A stretch of 64,000 nucleotides of DNA from Frankia alni ACN14a (GTDB taxonomy: Bacteria; Actinomycetota; Actinomycetes; Frankiales; Frankiaceae): contig NC_008278.1 of assembly GCF_000058485.1 (NCBI RefSeq), positions 62,001-126,000 on the forward strand, given 5' to 3'. This document shows positions 1 to 9,526 of the stretch, piece by piece; the stretch's first letter is position 1; each line of letters opens with the position of its first letter. The notes below the pieces were generated by a model, which worked only from the letters and a program-made list of their open reading frames with translations, did not search any database and was not told where the DNA came from. The position numbers and the translations under genes were made by a program.

Positions 1-49
1 CGGGGCGGCGCGGCCGATCGGTTCGGCGAGCCCTGGCCCGGTCGGGTAG

Positions 50-1537
50 ATGGCCGCGATCCGCGTGCCGCGCCCCGCCGACCAGCGGACGGTCGTCGCC
101 GTCGTCTTCGTGGCGACGATGTTTCTCGCGATCATGGACGCGACGATCGTCAACGTGGCGCTGCCGTCGATCGCCACCGATCTGGGAACCGGCACCGACT
201 CCATCGACACGGTCGTGACCAGCTACCTGGTCAGCCTCGCGGTGGTCATCCCAGCGTCGGGCTGGCTCGCGGACCGTTTCGGCGCCCGGCGGGTCTTCCT
301 CGCCGCCCTGACCGTGTTCACCGTTGCGTCCGCGCTGTGCGCCACCGCGGGCGACGTCGGGCAGCTCGTCGGCTGGCGGATCCTGCAGGGCGTCGGCGGC
401 GGCCTGCTCACCCCGGTGGGCACGACGATGCTCTACCGGGTCTACCCGCCGCAGCAGCGCGCCCGCGCGGCCCGCGTCATGATGATCCCGACCGCGGTCG
501 CCCCGGCGCTCGGCCCGGTGCTCGGCGGCCTGCTCACCGACGGCCTGTCGTGGCACTGGGTGTTCCTCGTCAACGTGCCGCTCGGGCTGGCCACGCTGCT
601 GTACGGGCTGGTGTTCCTCGCCGACGTCCCCGCGACGGCGGCGCGCGGGTTCGACCTCGTCGGCTTCCTGCTCGCCGCGGGTGGGCTGGCCGGCATCCTG
701 TACGCCGTGTCGACCGGCCCGTCCCACGGATGGGGATCGCCCGCGGTGCTCCTCACCGGCGCCGCCGGCCTGGTGGCGACCGCCGCGATGATCTACTGGG
801 AGACGCGGGTGCCGCACCCCGTCCTCGCCCTGGAGATCATGAAGAACCGGATCTTCCGGATGAGCAACCTCGTCATGACCTTCGGCGTGATGGCCTTCAT
901 GGCCCTGCTCTACCTGGTGCCGCTGCTCGCCCAGGCGATCGAGGGCGCCAGCTCCACCAGGGCCGGGCTCCTGGTCTTTCCCGAGGCCGTCGGCGTCATG
1001 ATCGGTTCGCAGGTCGCCGGCTCGCTCTACCCTCGGATCGGGCCACGGCGACTGCTCGCCGGCGGTCTGGCCGCGGCCGCCGTGACCATCGGGCTGTTCG
1101 CCGCGGTGACCATCTCGGCGTCGCCGTGGACGCTGCGCACGCTGATGTTCCTCGCCGGTTTCGCCATGTCGTTCGTCTTCCTGTCGACCCAGACGGCAGC
1201 CTTCGCGACCATCACCCCGATGCGCACCGGCGACGCCTCGGCGCTGTTCAACGCCCAGCGGCAGCTCGCCTCCGCGTTCGGCGTCGCGCTCGTGGCCACC
1301 GTTCTGGCGCTGCCCGACGCGGGCTCCGCCGCAGCCGGCGCGTTCGCGCGACGTTGGGTCTTCCTCGTCCCCGCGACGCTCGCGTTGGTGGGTGCGGTGC
1401 TTGCGTTGTTCATCCGTGACGCGGATGCCTCCGCGACGATGCGCAGCGTTGCCCAACGGGTTCCCACCTCGCCGGGAACGGGCCCGGACGGCCCAGTTCC
1501 CGCCAAGTTGCCCCGGCGGGAGCGGGAGGCTACCTAA
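50..1537 (+). CDS. DHA2-family MFS multidrug exporter
   Basis: Predicted proton-coupled drug efflux pump in the cytoplasmic membrane (EmrB/QacA group). The 495-residue protein has the length and hydrophobic pattern of 14-helix transporters. It carries the helix-1 motif AIMDATIVNVALPSIA near residue 30, the loop motif GWLADRFGARRVF around residue 75, and motif C-like APALGPVLGGLLTDG around residue 150. The C-terminal 40 residues are hydrophilic. The start at 50 is the first available and no strong ribosome site precedes it, so a start just upstream of the window cannot be excluded. The substrate cannot be read from sequence. Confidence 0.9.
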   Translation: MAAIRVPRPADQRTVVAVVFVATMFLAIMDATIVNVALPSIATDLGTGTDSIDTVVTSYLVSLAVVIPASGWLADRFGARRVFLAALTVFTVASALCATAGDVGQLVGWRILQGVGGGLLTPVGTTMLYRVYPPQQRARAARVMMIPTAVAPALGPVLGGLLTDGLSWHWVFLVNVPLGLATLLYGLVFLADVPATAARGFDLVGFLLAAGGLAGILYAVSTGPSHGWGSPAVLLTGAAGLVATAAMIYWETRVPHPVLALEIMKNRIFRMSNLVMTFGVMAFMALLYLVPLLAQAIEGASSTRAGLLVFPEAVGVMIGSQVAGSLYPRIGPRRLLAGGLAAAAVTIGLFAAVTISASPWTLRTLMFLAGFAMSFVFLSTQTAAFATITPMRTGDASALFNAQRQLASAFGVALVATVLALPDAGSAAAGAFARRWVFLVPATLALVGAVLALFIRDADASATMRSVAQRVPTSPGTGPDGPVPAKLPRREREAT

Positions 1538-1614
1538 GCTGGACCGGGGGCCTTGGTCGGCCGGGCCCGAAACCGGGTATGACTCGGCTCCCGACCTGCG
1601 ACGGGAGGTTCGCC

Positions 1615-2469
1615 GTGAGTGGTGCGCAAGCACCGGGACGGCACGGGTCCGCCCGCCCGCGTCCGGGGTACGGCCGTCGGCCGCCACCCCGTTCGAGCTC
1701 GGGTCGGCTCGGTCTGGCCGTGATGGGCGGCCTGCTGCTCGCGGTTGTGGTCGGCTGCTCGGAGTCCTCCGGCTCGACGGGTGAGGGCGTCGCAGCCCGG
1801 TCGGACACCTCGGTCACGGCCAGCCCCTTCCCACCGGACCGGGGCACGTCGGCCGCGTCCACCGCGACCCCGGCGGCTGCCGGGGGCGCCACCGAGACGG
1901 CGAGCGCCGCGCCCGACGGCGTCACGTCCGGCGGTGGTTCGTCCGGCGCGTCCGGGGCTGCGGGCTCGGCTGGGGCCGGGGGCGCGGCTGGTTCTGGAGG
2001 TTCGGCTGGTTCTGGGGGCGCGGGTTCGGCCGGTGCGGGTGCGGGTGCGGCGCCGGCGGCGCCCGGGGCGAGCCCCGCCCCCGGCGCGGCCGGCGGGGGC
2101 GGCGGTGCTGCCGCGGCGACGATGGTCCCGACTCCGCAGCCGTCGGCGGTGTTCCTCGGTGAGGCGTGCGCGCCCGGCCGCAACAAGGCCCCGGCGACGG
2201 CCGTCAACGGTCTGGTGCTCTACTGCGTCCCGGATGATGGTGCAGGGTCCTCCGCCGGTGGTGCAGGGACCTCCGCCGGTGGTGCCGGGTCCTCCGCCGG
2301 TGGCCGGTGGTCCACCGAGCCGCCGACGTCGTCGGTCCAGCCGCCGCCGGAGGAGGGCGGGTCGTGCCAGCAGGCGGACGTCGGCCGGGTCCTGCGAGAC
2401 TCCGCCGGGCGGCCCGTGTCCTGCCTGCGGGACCCGAACGGCCTACTGAGCTGGTCGGACGTCTCCTGA
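1615..2469 (+). CDS. Ala/Gly/Ser-rich putative lipoprotein
   Basis: Secreted or membrane-anchored protein of unknown function. The GTG at 1615 is chosen because GGGAGG lies six bases upstream; an ATG at 1579 is in frame but has no such site. A hydrophobic stretch ending in a lipobox-like VVVGC is followed by a long low-complexity Gly/Ala/Ser segment. A short C-terminal part contains four cysteines (EACAPG, YCVPD, SCQQ, SCLRD), suggesting a small folded domain. Tandem GSSAGGAG units sit before the last third. The stop lies inside a 23-bp sequence repeated 98 bp downstream. Confidence 0.6.
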   Translation: MSGAQAPGRHGSARPRPGYGRRPPPRSSSGRLGLAVMGGLLLAVVVGCSESSGSTGEGVAARSDTSVTASPFPPDRGTSAASTATPAAAGGATETASAAPDGVTSGGGSSGASGAAGSAGAGGAAGSGGSAGSGGAGSAGAGAGAAPAAPGASPAPGAAGGGGGAAAATMVPTPQPSAVFLGEACAPGRNKAPATAVNGLVLYCVPDDGAGSSAGGAGTSAGGAGSSAGGRWSTEPPTSSVQPPPEEGGSCQQADVGRVLRDSAGRPVSCLRDPNGLLSWSDVS

Positions 2470-2566
2470 GCGGCTGGGCTTCGTGAGCGGCTGGGCTTCC
2501 TGAGCGGCTGAGGCCTTCTGAGCGGCCGGGGCCTCCTGGGCGGCTGAGCTGGTCGGACGTCTCCTG
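2446..2566 (+). repeat. Gene-end duplication and degenerate tandem repeats
   Basis: A 23-bp sequence covering the last codons and stop of the lipoprotein gene (2446-2468) recurs exactly at 2544-2566. Between the copies lie four degenerate copies of a unit resembling gagcggctgggcttcc. This fills the gap between the convergent lipoprotein and patatin genes. Confidence 0.8.
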
Positions 2567-2596
2567 CGACCGCGGCGGGGCCGGGTCGGCTCGCGC

Positions 2597-5500
2597 TCAG
2601 CGCCGGTGGCGGGCCCGGCGGGTGGTGAGGGCCTCCGCCAGCGACCAGGCGCCGGGCAGCACGAGCGCGGCGAACACGGTCGCCCACGCCCAGGGATGGT
2701 CGGCGAGGTAGGGAACCGCGTCGTCCTCCAGCCAGTCGAACAGCCGGTCGTGCAGCACCGGGAACACCCCCGCCGCCGCGATCACCGCGATCAGTCCGGC
2801 GGCGAGCACGGCCAGCCCGCCGGGCACCCGTCGCCAGCTCGTCAGTCCGACCATCAGCAGCCCGAGCAGGGCGATGAGGAGGCCCAGTCCCCCGACCGCG
2901 CCGGAACTGACCAGACCACCGGCGACCCCCAGGAGCACCAGCGCCGCCCCCAGCCCGATCACCACCCGCCGCCGACCGTGGGAGACGTCCCGGACCAGCT
3001 CGTAGGCCAGCCGCGCCGCCGTGCGCACCACGAACGCCGCCGGTCGCAGGGGCCGCGGCAGGATCCGCATCGTGGCAGTCCAGGCGGCGATCACGGCGAT
3101 GATCTGGACCAGGGCGGTGACGAGGATCGGGCCCTGTGCCCGGTCGGTGATGCGTTCCGCCGGGACCTGGCAGGCCCGTAGAACGCCGTCCACCTCTCGC
3201 GGCGCGAGCATTCCCGGTGCCACCGGCACCCCGCTGAGGCCCGGCGGCCGTGGCGGGGCTGACGGCCGCTGCGGGGGCGACGGCCCTGAGGCGGCGGGCA
3301 TGGCGGGTGGCGGCTCCTGCGTGGTTGCCGGCGCCGCCATGGCCCGCCGCCCTGTTGGAGACTGTTTCTCTGCCGTGGCCCGCTGTTCTGCCGTGGCCGT
3401 CTCTGCCGTGGCCGTCTCTGGTGTGGCCTGCTCTGCGGTGGTCCGCTGCGAGGCCGCGACCCGGGCGGCTGCGGCCGCCGCCAGCGAGATCACCTCCGCT
3501 CCGGTGGAGGCACCCGCCCTCGTTCCGTCGGTGCTTCCGGCCGGGGAGGGGCTGGTCGGTGGGGGGCTGGCGGGTGGGGGGCTGGCCGGTTCGGGGGCGA
3601 GAGCGAGGTCGACGGCGGCGAGGAAGTCGGCGGTGGGTCGCGGATCGAGGCCGGAGTCGTTGTCCTGGCGGACGGCCCGGGCAAGGCCGACGAGCTCCTT
3701 GGCCGCGATGTCCCGCTGGAGGCCGGCGGCCACCCAGGTGGCCGTGACCGGCAGGCTGGGCGGAACCGGCGCGTCCGGATCGGTGAGGAAGGCCAGTTCG
3801 TCGAGCGCGTCCTGGGGGACGGGGGTGCCCGCGACCTCGGCGAGGTCGTCGACGAGCGCGACCAGCCAGCCCCGCCGGGCGAGCGTCGCGGTGCCGGCGA
3901 GCCGCCCCTCGCCGGCACCGCCGCCCGGGTCGGCCGGGGGCCCGGGGGGGACGGCGAGGTCCCGGCGCAGCACGAGGCGGCGCGGGTCGAGCAGGATGCG
4001 CACGAGCCAGCCGGCGCCGTCGAGCCGACCCCACATCCAGTCGTTGGCCCGCCACGAAGATTTCGCGAAGGCGCCGAAGTTGCCCAGTTGCAGGCCCGTG
4101 ACCTTGTCTTCGGCGAGGCGGCGGGTGGGATCGAGGGCGGTCGGAAGGTCGGCGCTGATCTGGACGAGCTCGACCGGCTGGTCCAGCACGACGCCGGTCG
4201 TGGCGCGTTCGACCAGGTGCAGATCGAGCAGGGCGATCAGTGCGTCCGCACCGGTCGTCGGCAGGTAGTGGACGAAGTCGGTGAGCGTGCGGGCGGCGAG
4301 CGCCCGGCGCTGCCCGACGCTGAGCCCCGCCGGCTGGATCCTGGACCCCGCGGGGGGTGGCGTGTGCGGGGTCCAGCGACGGACGAGGGCGGCGATCTCG
4401 CCACGCAGCTCGGCGACGACCGGAGCGAGGGACGCCCACCCGGACCCCGGCTGGGCCGAGCCGCCGGGATCCGCTGGACCGCCGTGACCCGCCGGACCGC
4501 CGTGACCCGCCGGACCGCTCGGACCTGCTGCCTCTGCTGCATCGGCCGTTCCTGCGGGATCGGAGCGCAGCCACCGGCGGGTCGCCTCCTCGAGGACGTC
4601 GAGCAGCGGGGCCCCGGGCATCGCGGCGAGGGTCTCGCTGACCGTCGTGAACACCCCCGGGCGCGGCGATGAGGTGTAGAGCGATGCGGGCCCGCGCGCG
4701 TCCGCGATTCTCGACGCGGCCGCGCCCCCCTCTCCGCGGCCGGGTCCGGTGGGACTCGGCGGGCTGCCGCCGGACGCGGCCAGGGCGGCGTCGTGGACGG
4801 CGGCGGCGAGCTGGGCGAGGCGGGCCCGCTCGACCGGCTCGGGGCACAGCACGTACCCCTCGTTGATCATGGAGACGAGAATGCCCCGGACACCGTCGAG
4901 CGCGGGCTGGCCGAGCCGCCACAGCTCGTCGAGGTCCCCGACGCCCGGTAGCCGGCCGGGCAACGTCGTCAGGACGGCGCCGACGGCGGCGTTGGTCATC
5001 TGGGCCCGGCCCGCGGCGTCGGTGCGCAGCGCATCGGCGTCCGGCGGGCGCGGGAGGTCCGAGCGGTCGGTGAGCACGCGCAGCAGCGCCTCGATGACCG
5101 GCACCGCGATCTGTTCGGCCACCGCGCGCCGGTAGGCGTCGTAGACGCTGTCGTCGGCCAGCCGGGCCGAGCCCGCCGGAGCCAGCCGCAGCAGGCGCCG
5201 GCGGCCGGCCCGAGCTCCGCGGACGGCCTCGTTGTGCTCGCGCAGTGCGGCGAGGTCCGTGCCGATCGACTGGTTCAGGGCCGCGCCGAGCGCCCCCAGC
5301 AGGGTGCCGCTCACGGACGGCAGCGGCGGCGCCGGCGGGGCGTCGCTCGCCCGCTCCAGCTCGTGCCGTGTTCCGCGGAACAGTCGTGCTCCGCGGGCCG
5401 GTCGCGTCCCGCGGGCCGGTCGTGTTCCGCGGGCCGGTCGTGTTCCGCGGAACAGTCCAGGTCTGCGTGTCTCGTGCGTTCCGGGAGGCTGGTGCGTTCC

Positions 5501-6505
5501 GGGGAGCTGGTGCGTTCCGGGATGCTGGTGCGCCCCGGCTGTCTGGTGCACCGCGGTGAGCTGGCCCGTTCCGGGGGCGTGCCGACCGCCGGGGTGAGCG
5601 TCGGGCGTCGACGAGGTCGGGCGGGGGGACGGCACGACGTAGGTCAGCACCCGGCGGACCTGGCGTTCGGCGGGGCGGTCGAAGACGGCCGCCAGCGCCG
5701 GGCCGATCGGCCGGTTCACGAGGATCCCGCCGTCGGAGGCGTGGAAGGAGCGGGCGGCGTTGACGAAGCGCGCCATGTCGGGGTGGGCGTCGTCGACGGC
5801 GTGACCGACCGGCACGTAGGCCGGCTCGAACGCGCCCGGGAACGCGGAACTGGCCCGGGCGGAGAGCGCCAGGCGGGGGATCGCCGCGGGATCGGTGAGG
5901 TCCGGGGTGCCGAACACGAACAGGCCCCGGTAGTCGACGTCGTACATCGTGCCGCCGAGGGAGTCGGTGTGTTCGGCGACCTCGCCCCGAAGGATCGTCG
6001 TCGTCACGAACACCGAGGTCGGCCGGGCGGCGGCGGACTGCTGCGGCGCGGCCGTCCCGGCCACGGCGGCGAGGGCGGTGTGCAGGGCGGGCAGCACGGC
6101 GGCGTCCCCCCGCAGCAGCGACGGGTACGCCTTCTCGTTCGGGGTGCGCATGAGCGTGTCCAGCGAGCCCAGCGACAGCCACAGCTCGCGCAGTGGGGAG
6201 AGGTCGCCGTCACGGGCGTTCGCGAAGCCGAGCATGGTCGCGTTGATCCCACCGGCGGAGGCGCCGGCGAGCACGTCCACGCTGAGCTCGACATCCAGAA
6301 TGGCCGCGAGCCGTGCGTACCGGGCGGCGACCGCGGCGTCGGCATCGTCGGCGCGGCTGCGCCCGGGGCTGGTGGCCAGGTTGATCTCGGTGGCGACTCC
6401 ACCCATCCACACGGCGAGGCTGGCACCACCGGTCATGACGACCGCAAGCCGCACTTCCTGGGTCGCCTCGTCACGCATGGTGGCAAGGGTAGACGTGCCG
6501 GACAT
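2597..6505 (-). CDS. Giant patatin-like phospholipase, membrane-anchored
   Basis: Predicted lipid acyl hydrolase of 1302 residues. The patatin core is N-terminal: glycine-rich oxyanion loop [12 protein letters not shown] at 25-36, nucleophile elbow GASAGG with Ser83, and the DGG motif with Asp258, giving an intact Ser/Asp dyad. It resembles the actinobacterial patatin-like proteins with a long extra region (DUF3376-like). The C-terminal 200 residues hold about five hydrophobic segments, so it is probably membrane bound. Pro/Ala-rich linkers occur around residues 330-370 and 990-1080. The first linker is encoded by two 18-bp repeat arrays. It is divergent from the acyl-CoA dehydrogenase gene. 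The substrate is unknown. Confidence 0.85.
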   Translation of the reverse strand: MSGTSTLATMRDEATQEVRLAVVMTGGASLAVWMGGVATEINLATSPGRSRADDADAAVAARYARLAAILDVELSVDVLAGASAGGINATMLGFANARDGDLSPLRELWLSLGSLDTLMRTPNEKAYPSLLRGDAAVLPALHTALAAVAGTAAPQQSAAARPTSVFVTTTILRGEVAEHTDSLGGTMYDVDYRGLFVFGTPDLTDPAAIPRLALSARASSAFPGAFEPAYVPVGHAVDDAHPDMARFVNAARSFHASDGGILVNRPIGPALAAVFDRPAERQVRRVLTYVVPSPRPTSSTPDAHPGGRHAPGTGQLTAVHQTAGAHQHPGTHQLPGTHQPPGTHETRRPGLFRGTRPARGTRPARGTRPARGARLFRGTRHELERASDAPPAPPLPSVSGTLLGALGAALNQSIGTDLAALREHNEAVRGARAGRRRLLRLAPAGSARLADDSVYDAYRRAVAEQIAVPVIEALLRVLTDRSDLPRPPDADALRTDAAGRAQMTNAAVGAVLTTLPGRLPGVGDLDELWRLGQPALDGVRGILVSMINEGYVLCPEPVERARLAQLAAAVHDAALAASGGSPPSPTGPGRGEGGAAASRIADARGPASLYTSSPRPGVFTTVSETLAAMPGAPLLDVLEEATRRWLRSDPAGTADAAEAAGPSGPAGHGGPAGHGGPADPGGSAQPGSGWASLAPVVAELRGEIAALVRRWTPHTPPPAGSRIQPAGLSVGQRRALAARTLTDFVHYLPTTGADALIALLDLHLVERATTGVVLDQPVELVQISADLPTALDPTRRLAEDKVTGLQLGNFGAFAKSSWRANDWMWGRLDGAGWLVRILLDPRRLVLRRDLAVPPGPPADPGGGAGEGRLAGTATLARRGWLVALVDDLAEVAGTPVPQDALDELAFLTDPDAPVPPSLPVTATWVAAGLQRDIAAKELVGLARAVRQDNDSGLDPRPTADFLAAVDLALAPEPASPPPASPPPTSPSPAGSTDGTRAGASTGAEVISLAAAAAARVAASQRTTAEQATPETATAETATAEQRATAEKQSPTGRRAMAAPATTQEPPPAMPAASGPSPPQRPSAPPRPPGLSGVPVAPGMLAPREVDGVLRACQVPAERITDRAQGPILVTALVQIIAVIAAWTATMRILPRPLRPAAFVVRTAARLAYELVRDVSHGRRRVVIGLGAALVLLGVAGGLVSSGAVGGLGLLIALLGLLMVGLTSWRRVPGGLAVLAAGLIAVIAAAGVFPVLHDRLFDWLEDDAVPYLADHPWAWATVFAALVLPGAWSLAEALTTRRARHRR
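5367..5546 (-). repeat. Two 18-bp minisatellite arrays inside the patatin gene
   Basis: Five 18-bp units (cgtgttccgcggaacagt type) occupy 5367-5456 and four units (tgcgttccgggaggctgg type) occupy 5475-5546. Eighteen bp is six codons, so copy changes keep frame. They encode RGTRPA-type and GTHQPP-type repeats in a linker after the catalytic domain. Confidence 0.9.
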
Positions 6506-6568
6506 CGCCCGATCCGTGCTTGTCGCGGTCGGTGCGAATTGGTGGGGCCGTCTACCGCGTCGCCCTAC

Positions 6569-6618
6569 TTGTCAACGGGTTACTCGCGGGTAGCATGGGA
6601 ACACCGTACTCACGAGTA
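6569..6618 (+). promoter_or_regulatory. Promoter with paired palindromic operators for the acyl-CoA dehydrogenase
   Basis: A -35-like TTGTCA (6569-6574) and -10-like TAGCAT (6591-6596) are 16 bp apart. The near-palindrome TACTCGCGGGTA (6581-6592) covers the spacer and reaches the -10. A second, TACTCACGAGTA (6607-6618), lies 26 bp downstream, start to start. This looks like a repressor-controlled promoter, plausibly of a TetR-type fatty-acid regulator; the regulator is inferred. Confidence 0.6.
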
Positions 6619-6672
6619 GCAAGCCGGTCCCGGCCGTGCGCGCCGCCCGGCGCTCCCGGAAAGGAGCCGTTC

Positions 6673-8523
6673 ATGGGCCACTACCGGAGCAACCTGCGGG
6701 ATCTCGAGTTCAACCTTTTCGAGGTGTTCGGCGTCGATCGCACGCTCGGCACCGCTCCGTTCGAGGAGATGGACGCCGAGACCGCGCACGAGGTGCTCGC
6801 CGAGCTGGAGCACCTGGCCACCGGCCCGGTCGCGGAGTCGTTCGCCGACGCGGACCGTCATCCGCCGACGCTCGACCCGGCCACCGGCACGGTCACCCTG
6901 CCCGAGTCCTTCAAACGTTCCTACCTGACGGTCCAGGACGGCGAGTGGTGGCGGCTGTTCGTCCCGACGGACCTCGGCGGGCTCGGCGCCTCGCCGACGG
7001 TCGCGTGGGCCGCCGCGGAGCTGCTGCTCGGGGCGAACCCGGCCGTGTTCATGTACATGGCCGGCCCGACCTTCGCGGCGATCCTGCACCGGCTGGGCAA
7101 CGAGTGGCAGCGCACGCTCGCCGGTTACGCCATCGAGCGGCACTGGGGCGCGACGATGGTGCTCACCGAGCCGGACGCCGGGTCCGACGTCGGCGCCGGC
7201 CGGACCCGGGCGGTCGAGCAGCCCGACGGGACCTGGCACATCGAGGGCGTCAAGCGCTTCATCACCAGCGGCGACTGGGATGTTCCGGAGAACATCATCC
7301 ACCTCGTGCTCGCCCGGCCGGAGGGGCACGGCCCGGGCACCAAGGGCCTGTCGATGTTCGTCGTGCCGAAGTTCATGCCGGATCCGGCGACCGGAGAGCC
7401 CGGTGAGCGCAACGGCGTGTACGTCACCAACATCGAGAAGAAGATGGGCCTGAAGGTCTCCGCGACCTGCGAGCTGAGCTTCGGCGAGCGGACCCCGGCG
7501 GTCGGCTGGCTGGTCGGCGACGTGCACGAGGGCATCGCGCAGATGTTCCAGGTCATCGAGTACGCCCGGATGATGGTCGGCACGAAGGCCATCGCCACGC
7601 TGTCGTCGGGCTACCTCAACGCGCTCGACTTCGCCCGGACCCGGGTACAGGGCGCCGATCTCACCCGGTCCACCGACAAGACCGCACCCCGCGTGGAGAT
7701 CATCAACCATCCCGACGTCCGCCGGATGCTCATGCTGCAGAAGGCCTACGCCGAGGGCATGCGTTCGCTGGTGCTGTACACGGCGACGTTCCAGGACCGG
7801 GTGGCCCAGGCGGCGGCGCGCGGCGGGAACGACGAGCTCGCGGTCCGGATCAACGACCTGCTGTTGCCGATCGTCAAGGGCGTCGGCTCCGAGCGGTCCT
7901 ACGAGCTGCTCTCGACCTCGTTGCAGATCTTCGGGGGCTCCGGCTACCTGCAGGACTACCCGATCGAGCAGTACATCCGGGACGCCAAGATCGACACTCT
8001 CTACGAGGGCACCACCTCGATCCAGGGTCAGGACCTGTTCTTCCGGAAGATCGTCCGGGATCGCGGACAGGCGCTGACCGCCGTGCTGGGGGAGATCCAG
8101 ACCTTCGTGAAGGCGGAGGCCGGCAACGGCGCGCTGCAGTACGAGCGGGAGGTGCTCGGGGCGGCGCTGGACGACGTCCAGGCGATGGTGGGTTCGATGG
8201 TCGGCTACCTCACCGCCGCCGCCGACGACGCCCGGCAGGTCTACAAGGTGGGCCTGAACTCCACCCGCCTGCTGCTCAGCATCGGCGACGTGCTCATCGG
8301 CTGGCTGCTGCTGCGGGGTGCCGAGGCGGCGCTGCGCGCTCTCGACGAGGCGGGCACCGGCCAGGGCCCGGCCGGCGGCCACCAGGGCACGGCCTTCTAC
8401 CAGGGCAAGGTTGCTGCCGGTCGGTGGTTCGCGGCGAACGTGCTGCCCGAGCTCAAGGCGCGCCGGGCCGTGGCCGAGTCGACGGGGCTCGGGCTCATGG
8501 ATCTCCCGGCGGAGGCGTTCTGA
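6673..8523 (+). CDS. Acyl-CoA dehydrogenase
   Basis: FAD flavoenzyme catalysing alpha,beta-dehydrogenation of acyl-CoA in beta-oxidation or a related catabolic route. Start ATG 6673 follows GAAAGGAG and gives the family-typical opening [20 protein letters not shown]. The 616-residue length fits the long acyl-CoA dehydrogenases with an extra C-terminal domain. Visible motifs are [11 protein letters not shown] (flavin and substrate contact), QIFGGSGY and the C-terminal [17 protein letters not shown]. Substrate chain length cannot be told. The gene is monocistronic, with paired operators upstream and a perfect hairpin downstream. Confidence 0.93.
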   Translation: MGHYRSNLRDLEFNLFEVFGVDRTLGTAPFEEMDAETAHEVLAELEHLATGPVAESFADADRHPPTLDPATGTVTLPESFKRSYLTVQDGEWWRLFVPTDLGGLGASPTVAWAAAELLLGANPAVFMYMAGPTFAAILHRLGNEWQRTLAGYAIERHWGATMVLTEPDAGSDVGAGRTRAVEQPDGTWHIEGVKRFITSGDWDVPENIIHLVLARPEGHGPGTKGLSMFVVPKFMPDPATGEPGERNGVYVTNIEKKMGLKVSATCELSFGERTPAVGWLVGDVHEGIAQMFQVIEYARMMVGTKAIATLSSGYLNALDFARTRVQGADLTRSTDKTAPRVEIINHPDVRRMLMLQKAYAEGMRSLVLYTATFQDRVAQAAARGGNDELAVRINDLLLPIVKGVGSERSYELLSTSLQIFGGSGYLQDYPIEQYIRDAKIDTLYEGTTSIQGQDLFFRKIVRDRGQALTAVLGEIQTFVKAEAGNGALQYEREVLGAALDDVQAMVGSMVGYLTAAADDARQVYKVGLNSTRLLLSIGDVLIGWLLLRGAEAALRALDEAGTGQGPAGGHQGTAFYQGKVAAGRWFAANVLPELKARRAVAESTGLGLMDLPAEAF

Positions 8524-8558
8524 TCCCCGGTCCTCCACCGGGCCCGGTCATCTGGGGG

Positions 8559-8598
8559 TTGCCACGGATCGCGGAAGGTCTCACGCGATCCGTGGCAA
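8559..8598 (+). terminator. Perfect 15-bp hairpin after the acyl-CoA dehydrogenase
   Basis: Arms 8559-8573 (TTGCCACGGATCGCG) and 8584-8598 are exact reverse complements with a 10-nt loop, 36 bp after the stop codon. No U-tract follows, as is common for actinobacterial hairpin terminators. Confidence 0.65.
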
Positions 8599-8650
8599 TT
8601 GCTGTCTCGGCGAGGTTGTATTGGGCGGATCCGCGGGTAGATGGGGCGGC

Positions 8651-9043
8651 ATGGGAATCCCGTTGAGCCTCGCCTTCTTCGCCCTCGGCGCCATCCTCGC
8701 CTTCGCCGTCCGCTCCGATCCCTCCGGCCTCGACCTCGACATGGTCGGCCTCATCATGATGCTCGTCAGCGCAGTCGGTCTCGGTATCACGCTGTACCAG
8801 AGCCAGTGGCGCCGCAAGATCGTCGAGGAGTCGGTGGAGAGCGGCGTGCCGACGCCGATCTCGGTCGACGACACGGTCCTGGTCGACCCGGTCACCCCGG
8901 TCGAGGCGCCGCGCCGGCGTGAGCCGGGCCTGACGCTCGAGGAGGACCGCAAGCTGAACTCCGCGCGCCACCCGGAGGCGGACCCCGAGCCGCAGCCTGT
9001 CGTGCACGTGGGCACCGAGGAGCGTTCCGCGTCGCGGCGGTGA
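8651..9043 (+). CDS. Small membrane protein (DUF6458-like)
   Basis: A 130-residue protein with two N-terminal transmembrane segments (about residues 3-20 and 30-48) separated by a short acidic loop, followed by the basic QWRRK and a hydrophilic cytoplasmic tail. The opening MGIPLSLAFFALGAILAFAV resembles DUF6458 proteins of actinobacteria. The function of that family is unknown. Confidence 0.75.
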   Translation: MGIPLSLAFFALGAILAFAVRSDPSGLDLDMVGLIMMLVSAVGLGITLYQSQWRRKIVEESVESGVPTPISVDDTVLVDPVTPVEAPRRREPGLTLEEDRKLNSARHPEADPEPQPVVHVGTEERSASRR

Positions 9044-9101
9044 GCTCCCACCCTCTGCCGGCCCGTCTGCCTGGCCGGCCGTCCGGCCGCCCGACCCGCC
9101 T

Positions 9102-9132
9102 CCCCGAACGACCCGTGAACCCGGGTTCGGGG
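9102..9132. terminator. Hairpin between convergent genes
   Basis: CCCCGAAC (9102-9109) pairs exactly with GTTCGGGG (9125-9132) around a 15-nt loop, in the gap between two convergent genes. It could end transcripts from both sides. Confidence 0.5.
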
Positions 9133-9169
9133 AACCGGGCTCCGGGCGGCCTGGTCGTCCGGGTCTGCG

Positions 9170-9406
9170 TCAGGACGTGCGCAGCGGGGGGAAGGCCTGA
9201 TCCAGCTCGTTGCGCATGTCCCGCTTCAGCAGGTCGTCGGTGTCCGAGGAGGACTGCCCCTCCAGGAGGAACCGGGCCACCCGGAGCGTGAGGTCGACCC
9301 GTTCGGCCAGGTTCAGCGTGCCGGTGAACCGGCCGCTGGAGTTGGCGGAGGTCAGAACCTTGGCGACGAACTCGTCCGCGGCCTGAAGTGCCTCCACTCG
9401 CGTCAT
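9170..9406 (-). CDS. Small conserved-type hypothetical protein (78 aa)
   Basis: Mostly helical, charged small protein with no signal or membrane segment. ATG 9406 is preceded by AGAGGTGG, a strong ribosome site. It lies downstream of the bkd genes on the same strand, about 120 bp after the E2 stop, and could be a tail gene of that operon. The function is not recognised. Confidence 0.65.
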   Translation of the reverse strand: MTRVEALQAADEFVAKVLTSANSSGRFTGTLNLAERVDLTLRVARFLLEGQSSSDTDDLLKRDMRNELDQAFPPLRTS

Positions 9407-9526
9407 GGTTCCACCTCTTTGTGCCGGAAGCCGGTCAGAGGCGCAACCGTACCAGGGGGCCGACTGTGCGCCGTTGTGCGCCCCTCTCGCGTGCTTTGTG
9501 GCGAGCTGGTGGATCCGATGAGTCGA

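Noticed and set aside
5367-5546. CRISPR array
   Set aside because: Units are adjacent 18-mers without spacers and lie in frame within a gene; no cas genes.
2220-6182. 1320-codon open frame overlapping the patatin gene
   Set aside because: Arg/Pro/Gly-rich translation with no domain; a shadow of the patatin gene in GC-rich DNA.
6610-8538. Long minus-strand frame opposite the acyl-CoA dehydrogenase
   Set aside because: Antisense shadow; no domain or ribosome site, while the plus strand encodes a clear enzyme.
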